Below are positions 49,940 to 57,507 of a stretch of 64,000 nucleotides of DNA, one piece after another. The notes beneath the pieces were generated by a model. That model saw nothing but the letters and a program-made list of their open reading frames with translations. It ran no database searches and was not told the DNA's origin. Source of the DNA: DASUPK01 sp963695805 (GTDB taxonomy: Bacteria > Actinomycetota > Thermoleophilia > Solirubrobacterales > 70-9); the NCBI GenBank assembly GCA_963695805.1, contig CAVOHV010000003.1, positions 372,001-436,000 on the forward strand, given 5' to 3'. How positions within the stretch are numbered: the first letter of the stretch is position 1; the number at the start of each line of letters is the position of its first letter. A program made the translations under genes and the position numbers.

Positions 49940-50917
49940 ATGCAGGTTCTGGTAACCGGCCCCACGGGGAAGGTCGGCAACGCCATCGCACCGGCATTGC
50001 TCGATCGAGGTGACCAGGTCCGAGCTCTGGTTCGGGACCCCAATCGCGCGGCGAGCGTGCTCCCCGCAGGAGTGGAACCCATTCGCGGCGACGCCACCGA
50101 TGCGGAGAGCCTCGCTGCCGCGGTCGACGGATGCGAGCTGGTGTTCAACGCGATGGGGATGCCGGAGCAGTGGGTCAAGGACGAGGGAATCTTCGATCGG
50201 GTGAACGCCCTGGGCAGCGGCGCGCTCGCCGCCGCGGCGAAGCGGGCGGGGGTGCGACGGTTCATCCATACCTCGACTCACGACGTCTTCCACGCCGAGA
50301 GCGGTGAGCGGTTCGACGAGACGATGCTCGCCGATTACCCGAAGGGGACCGCCTACGAGCGCTCCAAGCAGCATGCCGAGGAGCTGGTGCAAGCCGAGCG
50401 CGACGGGATGGAGGTCGTGATACTCAATCCGGCAGGCGTCTACGGGCCGACGCCTTCGCCGACGCCGTCCTTCGAGAACGGCCTCTTCGAGCCGGTCGTG
50501 CGCAAGCGGCTTCCGGCGGTGCCGCCCGGAGGCACCGGGTACGCCTTCGCCGCGGGGGTCGCCGACGGTCATCTGCTGGCGGCGGAGAGGGGGGCGGACG
50601 GCGAGCGCTACATCCTCGCCGACGGCTACGCCCCGTTCCGGGAGATCGCTCAGACGGTGAAGCAGGTGGCGGGCCGGGGTCGAGTGCCGCCCGTAATGCC
50701 GATCCCGGTCGCGCGGGCCATCTCTGGACTTGGCGAGGGAATCTCGCGGGTAATCCGCCGCCCGCCGCTCCTGCCCCGCGGGCAGCTCACCTACTTCCTT
50801 TGGCAGGGTCAGCCCGATTCCTCCAAGGCGCAGCGCGAACTCGGCTGGCGGACGACGCCTCTGGAGGACGGCGTCCGGAGGACGCTGGACGCGATGGGCC
50901 TGCTCGAAGCGAGCTAG
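49940..50917 (+). CDS. NAD(P)-dependent epimerase/dehydratase (extended SDR)
   Basis: 325 aa. LVTGPTGKVGNAIAPALLDRG at the N-terminus is the Rossmann motif, with the TSTHDVFHAES loop and active-site YERSKQHAEEL (YxxxK) near residue 135, then NPAGVYGPTPSPTPSFENGL. It is a different branch from the SDR at 42.7-43.8 kb (GPTGKVG against GGTGFVG). ATG 49940 follows the TAG of mscS by 9 nt; the same TAGGAT could act as a -10 box. The 3' end overlaps the ICMT gene by 4 bp. Substrate unknown. Confidence 0.83.
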   Translation: MQVLVTGPTGKVGNAIAPALLDRGDQVRALVRDPNRAASVLPAGVEPIRGDATDAESLAAAVDGCELVFNAMGMPEQWVKDEGIFDRVNALGSGALAAAAKRAGVRRFIHTSTHDVFHAESGERFDETMLADYPKGTAYERSKQHAEELVQAERDGMEVVILNPAGVYGPTPSPTPSFENGLFEPVVRKRLPAVPPGGTGYAFAAGVADGHLLAAERGADGERYILADGYAPFREIAQTVKQVAGRGRVPPVMPIPVARAISGLGEGISRVIRRPPLLPRGQLTYFLWQGQPDSSKAQRELGWRTTPLEDGVRRTLDAMGLLEAS

Positions 50918-51519
50918 GACAGCCGGCCGATTCCAGGCAGGAAACGGCCGATGCGGGTGGCGTATGCCCGGTACGCGTCCCCGTGCGTGCGCTGCATATA
51001 GGGCTCCTCGACCAAGCGCACCTGGAGCTCGAGACCGATGGCAATCGTCACCACGGCGACGAAGCCGAGCCAGGTCGGCACGATCAGCGCGAGGCCGGTC
51101 CAGCCCACGATCATCGCCGTGTAAATCGGGTTGCGGACGACCGAGAACCAGCCGCCCGTGATCAGCTCCGTCCTCTCTTCGTCGCTCACGCCGATCCGCC
51201 AGGACTCCCCCATGCCGAGCTGGGCCGCGAAGACGGCCACGCCTCCGGCCGCCGCGAGCGCGATCCCGATGACATGCAGGACGTCGACGTCGAGCGCGTC
51301 GATCGGATCGAGGTTGTCCCCTAGCACGAGGATCGGGGACGCCACCCCAATCGCCATCCCGCCGACAAAGAGGATCCCGCTGAGCCAGTCGGCGACGCCG
51401 GCATCGCGGCGCAAGCCGATCAGCCCGGTGCTCCCGGTTCGGCGCAGTTGGATGGCGACGCGGACGCCGAAGGTGAGCACGCCGAACGCGATCAGCAGCC
51501 AGATCGCGAGCTGCGCCAC
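50914..51519 (-). CDS. Isoprenylcysteine carboxyl methyltransferase (ICMT)-like membrane methyltransferase
   Basis: 201 aa, four to five membrane helices (LAIWLLIAFGVLTFGVRVAI; ADWLSGILFVGGMAIGVASPI; LHVIGIALAAAGGVAVFAA; TAMIVGWTGLALIVPTWLG). The conserved ICMT/PEMT C-terminal motif is TGGWFSVVRNPIYTAM (RNP/RHP type) and LVEEPYMQRTHGDAYRAYATRI, which binds AdoMet at the membrane surface. In bacteria the substrates are mostly unknown. GTG 51519 lies 6 nt behind the MerR stop, so this gene could be the last member of the acyl-CoA operon. Confidence 0.83.
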   Translation of the reverse strand: MAQLAIWLLIAFGVLTFGVRVAIQLRRTGSTGLIGLRRDAGVADWLSGILFVGGMAIGVASPILVLGDNLDPIDALDVDVLHVIGIALAAAGGVAVFAAQLGMGESWRIGVSDEERTELITGGWFSVVRNPIYTAMIVGWTGLALIVPTWLGFVAVVTIAIGLELQVRLVEEPYMQRTHGDAYRAYATRIGRFLPGIGRLS

Positions 51520-51525
51520 GGCGAG

Positions 51526-52266
51526 CTAGTCGGAGCCGTTACCGCCGGAGCCGTCGCCCGCGCCGCGACGCCGCTCCAGCTCCGCGACCAGGGCCTTGGT
51601 GTGCATCGCTGCGATCAGATCGTTGAGGGGCTGGTTTCCCGCCTCGATCAGGGCCATCGCCTCGTCGGGATCGAGCTCCCCGGCCAGCCGCTCCATCAGC
51701 ACGTCGACCTCCTGCTTGACGAGGTCTGCCATCGACTCCTTGTAGCGGAGCGTGTCGTAGACGGTGAATCCGATGCGCTCCTCATAGCCTCCCGCGCGAA
51801 ACCGACCGATTGCCTCGATGATCCGGAGGTCGCTCGGCGAGTAGCCCCGCCGGTCCGGCGTGAGCACCTCGAGCTCCGCGAGGCGGGCGAGTACGTCCTT
51901 GGGGATGTCGTAGCGGCGGCGGACCTCGGCGGCGCTCACCCTGGCGCTCTCGCCGGCGAGGGCGTGCTCGAGCAGGCGGTCGCCCAGCTCGATCAGGGCC
52001 CGAGCCCGGTCGGGGTCCTCCTCCAGCAGGTCCTTGATCACCCGCAGCGGCATGTAGCGCTCCTCCTGGAGCTGCTTGATCATCCGGATCCGCTCGACGA
52101 AGTCGGCCGGGTAGTAGGCCATGTTGCGCGAGGTCTTCATCGGCTCGGGCAGCAGGCCCTCGCGCAGGTAGTGCTTGATCGTGGCGGCGGAGACGCCGGA
52201 AGCACGCGCCAGCTCACCCATGCGGAGCAGCTCCTCGCTCTCCGTCTTCGCCTTCGCCGCATTCAT
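51526..52266 (-). CDS. MerR-family transcriptional regulator
   Basis: 246 aa. The N-terminal winged helix is LLRMGELARASGVSAATIKHYLREGLLPEP with a basic wing (SRNMAYYPADFVERIRMIKQL). A long helical C-terminal region follows, without the Cys clusters of metal-sensing MerR members, so an organic ligand is likely. ATG 52266 overlaps the CoA-transferase stop (ATGA). Hairpin element copy 6 lies 29 nt upstream of this ATG. MerR-type regulators such as LiuR control branched-chain acyl-CoA genes elsewhere, which suits the operon it belongs to. Confidence 0.85.
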   Translation of the reverse strand: MNAAKAKTESEELLRMGELARASGVSAATIKHYLREGLLPEPMKTSRNMAYYPADFVERIRMIKQLQEERYMPLRVIKDLLEEDPDRARALIELGDRLLEHALAGESARVSAAEVRRRYDIPKDVLARLAELEVLTPDRRGYSPSDLRIIEAIGRFRAGGYEERIGFTVYDTLRYKESMADLVKQEVDVLMERLAGELDPDEAMALIEAGNQPLNDLIAAMHTKALVAELERRRGAGDGSGGNGSD

Positions 52267-53531
52267 GCGAGGAACGGCTCCTGCTTCGCCGTATTACGGG
52301 TCGCGCTGTCGCGCGCCCTCGCATCATCCGGTCCCTTGGTCGCCCCGGACTCTTCCAGCGCCTTTACCTCCTCGGCCGAATAGCCGGCGTCCATCAGCAG
52401 CTCGGCCGTGTGCTCCCCCAGCGCGGGCGCTGGGCGCTCGACGCTCGCCGGCGTCCGCGACAGCTTGATCGGGAAGCCGAGCTGCTTGATCTCGCCCAAC
52501 TCCGGCTGCTCATAGGAGATCACCATCTCCCGCTCGCGGGCCAGCTCTGACTCGAGCGCCTCGTCGAGGTCCAGGATCGGCTCGATCATCGCGTCGTGTT
52601 CGTCGTTGAAGGCGCGCCACTGATCGCGCGTCTTCGTCTTGAAGATCTCCTGGACCTCCCGGTGGGGTTCCGAACCGGGATTTGCGAACTGGTGCTCGAT
52701 CAGGTCCTCGCGGCCGACCGCCGTGCAGAAGCGACTCCAGAACTTCGGCTCGAGCGCCCCGCAGGTGACCCAGCCATCGGCTGCCTCGTAGGGGCGGTAA
52801 CAGATGATCCCGCCGGAGAGCATCACCTCGCCCCGCTTCGGCACCTCGCCGGATCCGAAGTAGCGTCCCGCCTCCATCACCAGCCATGCCAACGAGCCGT
52901 CGGTCATCGAGATGTCGACCATCTGGCCCTCGCCGCTCCGGCGCGCCTCCTGCAGCGCCGCCAGGATTCCCAGCGCCGCCATCAAGGCCCCGCCGCCGAG
53001 GTCGGCGATCTGGGCGCCCGACTGGATCGGCGGTCCGCCCGCCTCACCGGTCAGCCCGAGGACGCCGTTCAGGCCCAGGTAGTTCTGGTCGTGCCCGGCG
53101 CGGTCGCGGTTCGGGCCGTCCTGCCCGTAGCCGGTGATCGGGCAGTAGACGAGCGCCGGGTTCGCCTGGCGCAGGACCTCATAACCCACCCCGAGCTTGT
53201 CGAGCACCCCCGGGCGGAAGCTCTCCACGAGGACGTCAGCGGTCTCGGCGAGCTTGATCAGCGCCTGCCGTCCCCCCTCGTGCTTGAGATCCAGCCGGAT
53301 CGATCGCTTGTTGCGGTTGAGCGACAGGTAGATGGCGGAGCGGGTGCCGAGCTGCGTCTGCTCGTCTGTGCCGTAGTACGGCGGCGCCCAGCGGACGTAG
53401 TCGCCCTGGCCGGTGTCCTCCACCTTGATCACGTCGGCGCCGAGGTCGGCGAGCAGCAGGGTGCAGAAGCCACCCGGCAGCAGCCGGGTCAGGTCGAGAA
53501 TCTTGATGTCGGAAAGTGGACGGTCGCTCAC
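52263..53531 (-). CDS. CoA-transferase, family III (CaiB/BaiF)
   Basis: 422 aa from GTG 53531 (VSDRPLSDIKILDLTRLLPG). Family III transferases move CoA between acids through an aspartyl intermediate; the catalytic Asp is in RAGHDQNYLGLNG near residue 165. Other marks: LLADLGADVIKVED, LNRNKRSIRLDLKHEGGRQAL, VYCPITGYGQDGPNRDR and EGQMVDISMTDG. Alpha-methylacyl-CoA racemases share this fold and cannot be excluded. The last 20 residues (from DARARDSATR) come from hairpin element copy 6 and look added. GTGA overlap with the BKACE gene before it and ATGA overlap with merR after it. Confidence 0.87.
   Translation of the reverse strand: MSDRPLSDIKILDLTRLLPGGFCTLLLADLGADVIKVEDTGQGDYVRWAPPYYGTDEQTQLGTRSAIYLSLNRNKRSIRLDLKHEGGRQALIKLAETADVLVESFRPGVLDKLGVGYEVLRQANPALVYCPITGYGQDGPNRDRAGHDQNYLGLNGVLGLTGEAGGPPIQSGAQIADLGGGALMAALGILAALQEARRSGEGQMVDISMTDGSLAWLVMEAGRYFGSGEVPKRGEVMLSGGIICYRPYEAADGWVTCGALEPKFWSRFCTAVGREDLIEHQFANPGSEPHREVQEIFKTKTRDQWRAFNDEHDAMIEPILDLDEALESELAREREMVISYEQPELGEIKQLGFPIKLSRTPASVERPAPALGEHTAELLMDAGYSAEEVKALEESGATKGPDDARARDSATRNTAKQEPFLA
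52296..52322 (-). repeat. Leader hairpin element, copy 6
   Basis: Minus strand: GCGAGGG, CGCGC, loop GACA, GCGCG, bulged A, CCCGT, 29 nt ahead of the merR ATG. It is also translated within the CoA-transferase C-terminus as DARARDSATR, the same frame and peptide as copy 1 would give. Confidence 0.8.
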
Positions 53532-54421
53532 GCGTTGGCCTCCTCCCGCTTCGGCACACCGAGCAGCTCGCGCGCCTCGGCGACGGTCGCTGCGCGGCGC
53601 CCCACGTCCTCGGCCATCTGGCGGGCCTTGGCGATCAGCTCGCCGTTGGACTTCGCCATCTCTCCGTCCGGCAGGTAGAGGTTGTCCTCGAGGCCGGCCC
53701 GGACGTTGCCCCCCAGATTGAGCGAGGCGGCGAGCAGCTTCCACTGATCGCGCGAAACGCCGATCACCTGCCAGTTGTTCGGCCCCTCCGCGCCGCCGGG
53801 GATCTGCTCCGACATGAAGGCGACGTTGCGCGCGTTCGGCCGGATCCCGCCGTTGACGCCCATCACCAGTGAGATCTGCAGCGGCGGCTCGAGCAGGCCC
53901 ATGTCGAGATACGGATCGAGGTTGGCGACGTGGCCGGCGTCGAAGCACTCGTGCTCGGGCTGGATCCCCAGCTCGTTCATCTCGGTCAGGAACGCCGTGA
54001 TCGTGTCGAAGCTGTTCTCGAACACGGCCTTGAAGACGAAGTCCTTGCGGCGCCGGGAGTACTTCGCGTAGTTCATCGAGCTCATGTTCAGAGCGGCGAC
54101 GTCGGGCCGGAGCGCACGCAGGTACTCCAGCCGCTTCTCGATCGGCACGCCGATCGCTCCCGTCGAGTAGTTGATGATCACGTCGTCGACCTCGGCCCTG
54201 ATGGCCTCGGTGATCGCCTGGAAGTCTTCGATCTCGTAAGAGGGCGTCCCGTCGGGGGTCCGCGCGTGGATGTGGATCTGGGAAGCCCCCTCGTCGACCG
54301 CGCGGCGCGCCTCGGCGGCGTACTCCTCGGGGGTGTAGGGGATCGCGGGGCACTGGTCGCGGTTGGCGATCGCTCCCGAGATCGAGTTGCTGATGATCAC
54401 CGGGTCCTCGAAGCGGCTCAC
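53528..54421 (-). CDS. Beta-keto acid cleavage enzyme (BKACE, DUF849 family)
   Basis: 297 aa from GTG 54421. TIM-barrel BKACE enzymes condense a beta-keto acid with acetyl-CoA to give acetoacetate plus a new CoA ester. Zinc ligands are visible: HxH in GASQIHIHARTPDG and a Glu/His set in PEHECFDAGHVANL, with INYSTGAIG, LNMSSMNYAK, VMGVNGGIRPNARNVAFM and GVSRDQWKLLAASLNLGGNVRAGLED. It belongs with KCE (3-keto-5-aminohexanoate cleavage) homologues, but the specificity loop does not allow a substrate call. It sits in a coupled acyl-CoA operon, starting on the stop of the 40-aa gene. Confidence 0.87.
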   Translation of the reverse strand: MSRFEDPVIISNSISGAIANRDQCPAIPYTPEEYAAEARRAVDEGASQIHIHARTPDGTPSYEIEDFQAITEAIRAEVDDVIINYSTGAIGVPIEKRLEYLRALRPDVAALNMSSMNYAKYSRRRKDFVFKAVFENSFDTITAFLTEMNELGIQPEHECFDAGHVANLDPYLDMGLLEPPLQISLVMGVNGGIRPNARNVAFMSEQIPGGAEGPNNWQVIGVSRDQWKLLAASLNLGGNVRAGLEDNLYLPDGEMAKSNGELIAKARQMAEDVGRRAATVAEARELLGVPKREEANA

Positions 54422-54540
54422 ACGCCCCCCTGTGCGTCGATTGCGGACTGCAGCGCGGCCTCGAACACCTCGCCGTCGAAGCTGACCACGCCGGCGTAGG
54501 CCACGTTCTCGTCGGCGAGGGCCACCCTGAGGCCGCTCAC
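54418..54540 (-). CDS. 40-aa microprotein between NTF2-like and BKACE genes
   Basis: GTG 54540 to TGA 54418. MSGLRVALADENVAYAGVVS begins it, followed by about 20 acidic/hydrophobic residues to QGGV. It has no membrane helix. Both ends overlap their neighbours by GTGA, the same coupling used throughout the operon, so it is probably translated. No family recognised. A small subunit or modulator of BKACE or the carboxyltransferase is possible but unproven. Confidence 0.55.
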   Translation of the reverse strand: MSGLRVALADENVAYAGVVSFDGEVFEAALQSAIDAQGGV

Positions 54541-54950
54541 CGTCGCACCTCCTCGCCGGCGGCGGCCAGCGCAGATTCGCGATCGGCAAATCCCTGCAGG
54601 GAGACGGGCACCTCCCCATCGAACGAGAGCAGGCTGAAGAGAGGTTGGTCCAACTCGACTCCACTGCCACGGCCCTTCGCGTGCAGGTGAGACCTGATCA
54701 GAACCCGGTCCCCGACCTCTTCGAGCTCCTCGGTCTCCAGGTGGAATACCTCCCACGTCTCGTCGAGCTCCACGAAGAAACCGCGAAATGCCTCGGTCCC
54801 CCTGACCACACCCGCCTCCCCCTCGACCGACGAGGCGATCAGGGGTACGAACTCGAAGTCCGGGGACGCCATCTCGACCAGCCACTCGACGTCGCGCCCG
54901 TTCCATGCATCGATCGACTGACGAGCGATCTCGGTGCGCGACCTCGTCAT
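54537..54950 (-). CDS. SnoaL-like / NTF2-fold protein in acyl-CoA operon
   Basis: 137 aa from ATG 54950, which overlaps the carboxyltransferase stop (ATGA). SnoaL layout: EIARQSIDAWNGRDVEWLVEMASPDFEF, VRGTEAFRGFFVELDETWEVFHLETEEL, GDRVLIRSHLHAKGRGSG, LFSLLSFDGEVPVSLQGFAD. No Cys or obvious catalytic dyad. In this context it may be a dehydratase- or isomerase-like helper for the pathway. The operon order makes a link with BKACE likely. Confidence 0.78.
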   Translation of the reverse strand: MTRSRTEIARQSIDAWNGRDVEWLVEMASPDFEFVPLIASSVEGEAGVVRGTEAFRGFFVELDETWEVFHLETEELEEVGDRVLIRSHLHAKGRGSGVELDQPLFSLLSFDGEVPVSLQGFADRESALAAAGEEVRR

Positions 54951-56491
54951 ACCGGCATCACGCCGTGCTTCTTCCATGGCCGCTCGACCCGCTTGTTGGC
55001 GGCCATCCGCAGGCCGCGGATGATCGTCGGCCGCGTCTCTCGCGGGTCGATGATGTCGTCGATCATCGCGTTGCCCGCCGCGAGGTAGGGGTCGATCTGC
55101 TGGCGGACGGCCTCCAGCATCTGCTCGCGGGTCGCCTCCGGGTCGTCGGAGGCCTCGATCGCCGACCGGCCGATGATGTTGACCGCGCCCTCGGCTCCCA
55201 TCACGGAGATCTCCGCCGAAGGCCAGGCGACGATCAGGTCGGGCTCGTAGGCCTTGCCGTTCATCACGTAGTAGCCGGCGCCGTAGGCCTTGCGGACGAC
55301 CACCGTGACTTTAGGCACGGTCGCGCGGGAGACGGCATAGAGCATCTTGGCGCCGTGGCGAATGATCCCGGCGTGCTCGACCTTCGAACCGACCATGAAG
55401 CCGGGCACGTCCTGGAGGAAGACGAGCGGGATGTTGAAGGCGTCGCAGAGGTTGATGAAGCGCGCCGCCTTGTCGGCGGAGTCGTTCTCGAGGATGCCGC
55501 CGAGCTGCTTCGGCTGGTTGGCGACGATGCCGACCGGCTGGCCGCCGAAGCGCGCTAGGCAGGTGATGATCGTCTTCGCGAACTTCGGCTTGATGTCGAA
55601 GATCTCGCCGCCGTCGGTGATCTCACGGATGACGTCGTACATGTCGTAGGGGTGCCGCGGTGACTCGGGGACGATGTCGAGGAGCTTCTCCGACATCCGG
55701 TCCTCCGGGTCCTCGGTCTCGCGCAGCGGCGGGCGCTCCTCGCAGTTCGTCGGGAAGTAGGAGAGGTAGTCCTTGACGACCTGGATGCACTCCTGGTCGT
55801 CCTTCACCTCGAGGTCGCCGACACCCGACTTGCGGCAGTGGACCTTCGCGCCGCCCAGGTCCTCCATCGAGATGTCCTCGCCGGTCACGGCCTTGGTCAG
55901 GTGCGGTCCTGCTAGCGCCATCGCGCCCTGGCCGACGACCATGGGGACGAAGTCGGAAAGCGCCGGGATGTAGGCCGTGCCCGCGGCGCACGGCCCGAGC
56001 ATCGCCGCGACCATCGGGATCACCCCCGACATCACGACCTCCTCCTGGAAGAGGTGTCCGGACCCCGCGAACAGCGACCCCGCTGCCTCCTGGATGCGCG
56101 CCCCGGCCGAGTCGAGCAGCCAGATGAACGGCATCCGCTTGCTCAGGGCCATCTCGCGCAGGCGGCTCACCTTGAGCTCGCCGGTCGCGCCCATCGAGCC
56201 GGCCATCACGGTGAAGTCGTAGGCCGCGATGCAGCAGCGGCGGCCGTCGACGTCGCCCCAGCCCGTGATCACGCCGTCGGCGGGCGCGTCCTTGCCCTCC
56301 ATGTTGCGCTGGGAGAAGTGGGGCCGGCCGTGGATCCCGATCTCGACGAAGGTGCCGGGGTCGCAGAGCAGGTCGATCCGCTCTCTGGCGGTGAGCTTGC
56401 CGCGCTCGTGCTGGAGGGCGATCTTCTCCTCGCCGCCTCCGAGCTTCGCCTTCTCGCGCCTCCTGTGGACGTCTTCGGTGAGTCCCTTCAT
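54947..56491 (-). CDS. Acyl-CoA carboxylase carboxyltransferase (beta) subunit
   Basis: 514 aa from ATG 56491 (MKGLTEDVHRRREKAKLGGGEEKI), which follows AGGAGA. A GTG at 56611 would add an acidic 40-residue leader overlapping the hydratase gene by 26 bp. Two crotonase-like halves: LTARERIDLLCDPGTFVEIG, WLLDSAGARIQEAAGSLF, LGPCAAGTAYIPALSDF; then PVGIVANQPKQLGGIL, FLQDVPGFMVGSKVEHAGIIRHGAKMLYA and VVVRKAYGAGYYVMNGKAYEPD with AWPSAEISVMGAEGAVNI. It belongs to the propionyl-/methylcrotonyl-CoA carboxylase beta or methylmalonyl-CoA decarboxylase alpha group. The biotin carboxylase partner is not in the window. Confidence 0.88.
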   Translation of the reverse strand: MKGLTEDVHRRREKAKLGGGEEKIALQHERGKLTARERIDLLCDPGTFVEIGIHGRPHFSQRNMEGKDAPADGVITGWGDVDGRRCCIAAYDFTVMAGSMGATGELKVSRLREMALSKRMPFIWLLDSAGARIQEAAGSLFAGSGHLFQEEVVMSGVIPMVAAMLGPCAAGTAYIPALSDFVPMVVGQGAMALAGPHLTKAVTGEDISMEDLGGAKVHCRKSGVGDLEVKDDQECIQVVKDYLSYFPTNCEERPPLRETEDPEDRMSEKLLDIVPESPRHPYDMYDVIREITDGGEIFDIKPKFAKTIITCLARFGGQPVGIVANQPKQLGGILENDSADKAARFINLCDAFNIPLVFLQDVPGFMVGSKVEHAGIIRHGAKMLYAVSRATVPKVTVVVRKAYGAGYYVMNGKAYEPDLIVAWPSAEISVMGAEGAVNIIGRSAIEASDDPEATREQMLEAVRQQIDPYLAAGNAMIDDIIDPRETRPTIIRGLRMAANKRVERPWKKHGVMPV

Positions 56492-56585
56492 TCCGGTCTC
56501 CTCACCACCCTCGACCTTGTCGGGCGCCTCGGGAGCTTCGCCCTGGTGTTCTTGTGAGGCCTTGGTCTCGTCGGTGGCTGGCAAT

Positions 56586-57365
56586 TCAGCGCCCCTTCCA
56601 TTCGGGCTCACGCTTCTCGAAGAAGGCCTCGACGCCCTCCTGGATGTCCTCCGTCGAGAAGGTGAGCGAGAGCTGTGAACGCAGGAACTCCAGCGCGTCG
56701 TCTAGCGCCATGTCCTGCTGGCGGTACATCGCGTCGTGCCCGAGGCGCATCAGCACCGGGCTCTTCGAGGCGAGCTTGGTTGCCCAGTCGGCGACGGCGT
56801 CCTGGAACTCATCCGGCGGCACGACCCTGTTCGCGATCCCGTATTCGACGGCCTGCTCGGCGGAAATCTGCTCGCCGAGCAGCATCATCTCGTTGACCTT
56901 CTTCCGCGGAACGTTGCGGTAGATGATCGACATGATCATGTAGGGGAATGCCCCGACGTTGATCTCGGGCGTTCCGAAGCGGGCGCCCTCCTTTGCGATC
57001 AGCAGGTCGCACGAAAGGGCGAGGCCCATGCCGCCGGCGAGCACGTGTCCGTTTGCAGCGCACAGCGACGGCTTGCCGAGCCGCGGCATCAGCCGGAAGT
57101 ACTCGAGGAAGAGGTCGGAGGCGAAGTGCTTATCGACCAGCGGGACGTCGGCCGCGAAGCCTCCGAGGTCGGCGCCGGCGCAGAAGACCTTGTCGCCCGC
57201 GCCGGTGAGGACGACCGCACGCACCCCATCGTCGTCGCGGGCGCGCTTCATCGCTTCGACGAGGGAAGCGAGGAGCTCTCCGTTGAGCGCGTTGCGCTGG
57301 TCCGGGCGGTTCAGAGTGACCGTCGCGACCCCGTCCTTGACCTCGTAGAGGAGCTCATCCGCCAT
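56586..57365 (-). CDS. Enoyl-CoA hydratase/isomerase family
   Basis: 259 aa. Crotonase fold: ATVTLNRPDQRNALNGELL, first oxyanion loop KVFCAGADLGGF, the second GHVLAGGMGLALSCDLLIA, and GARFGTPEINVGAFP. The Glu of PEINVG (position of Glu164 in rat hydratase) is kept, but the Glu144 position is Gly (GGMGLALSCD), so classic water addition may be altered and an isomerase or lyase role is possible. First gene of the operon. A 143-bp gap separates it from the divergent MMPL gene. Confidence 0.87.
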   Translation of the reverse strand: MADELLYEVKDGVATVTLNRPDQRNALNGELLASLVEAMKRARDDDGVRAVVLTGAGDKVFCAGADLGGFAADVPLVDKHFASDLFLEYFRLMPRLGKPSLCAANGHVLAGGMGLALSCDLLIAKEGARFGTPEINVGAFPYMIMSIIYRNVPRKKVNEMMLLGEQISAEQAVEYGIANRVVPPDEFQDAVADWATKLASKSPVLMRLGHDAMYRQQDMALDDALEFLRSQLSLTFSTEDIQEGVEAFFEKREPEWKGR

Positions 57366-57507
57366 CGGCAGCGGAGCCTAGTGGATCTAGGGCGAGTTGG
57401 GAAGTGCTACGTCCTACTACCTACTCTCCAGTCAGTGACAATCCCCCAGGAAATGCGGAATTTTGCGCTGGTGAATACCCGGTAGCAGGCATAGGATCGC
57501 CGTCACA

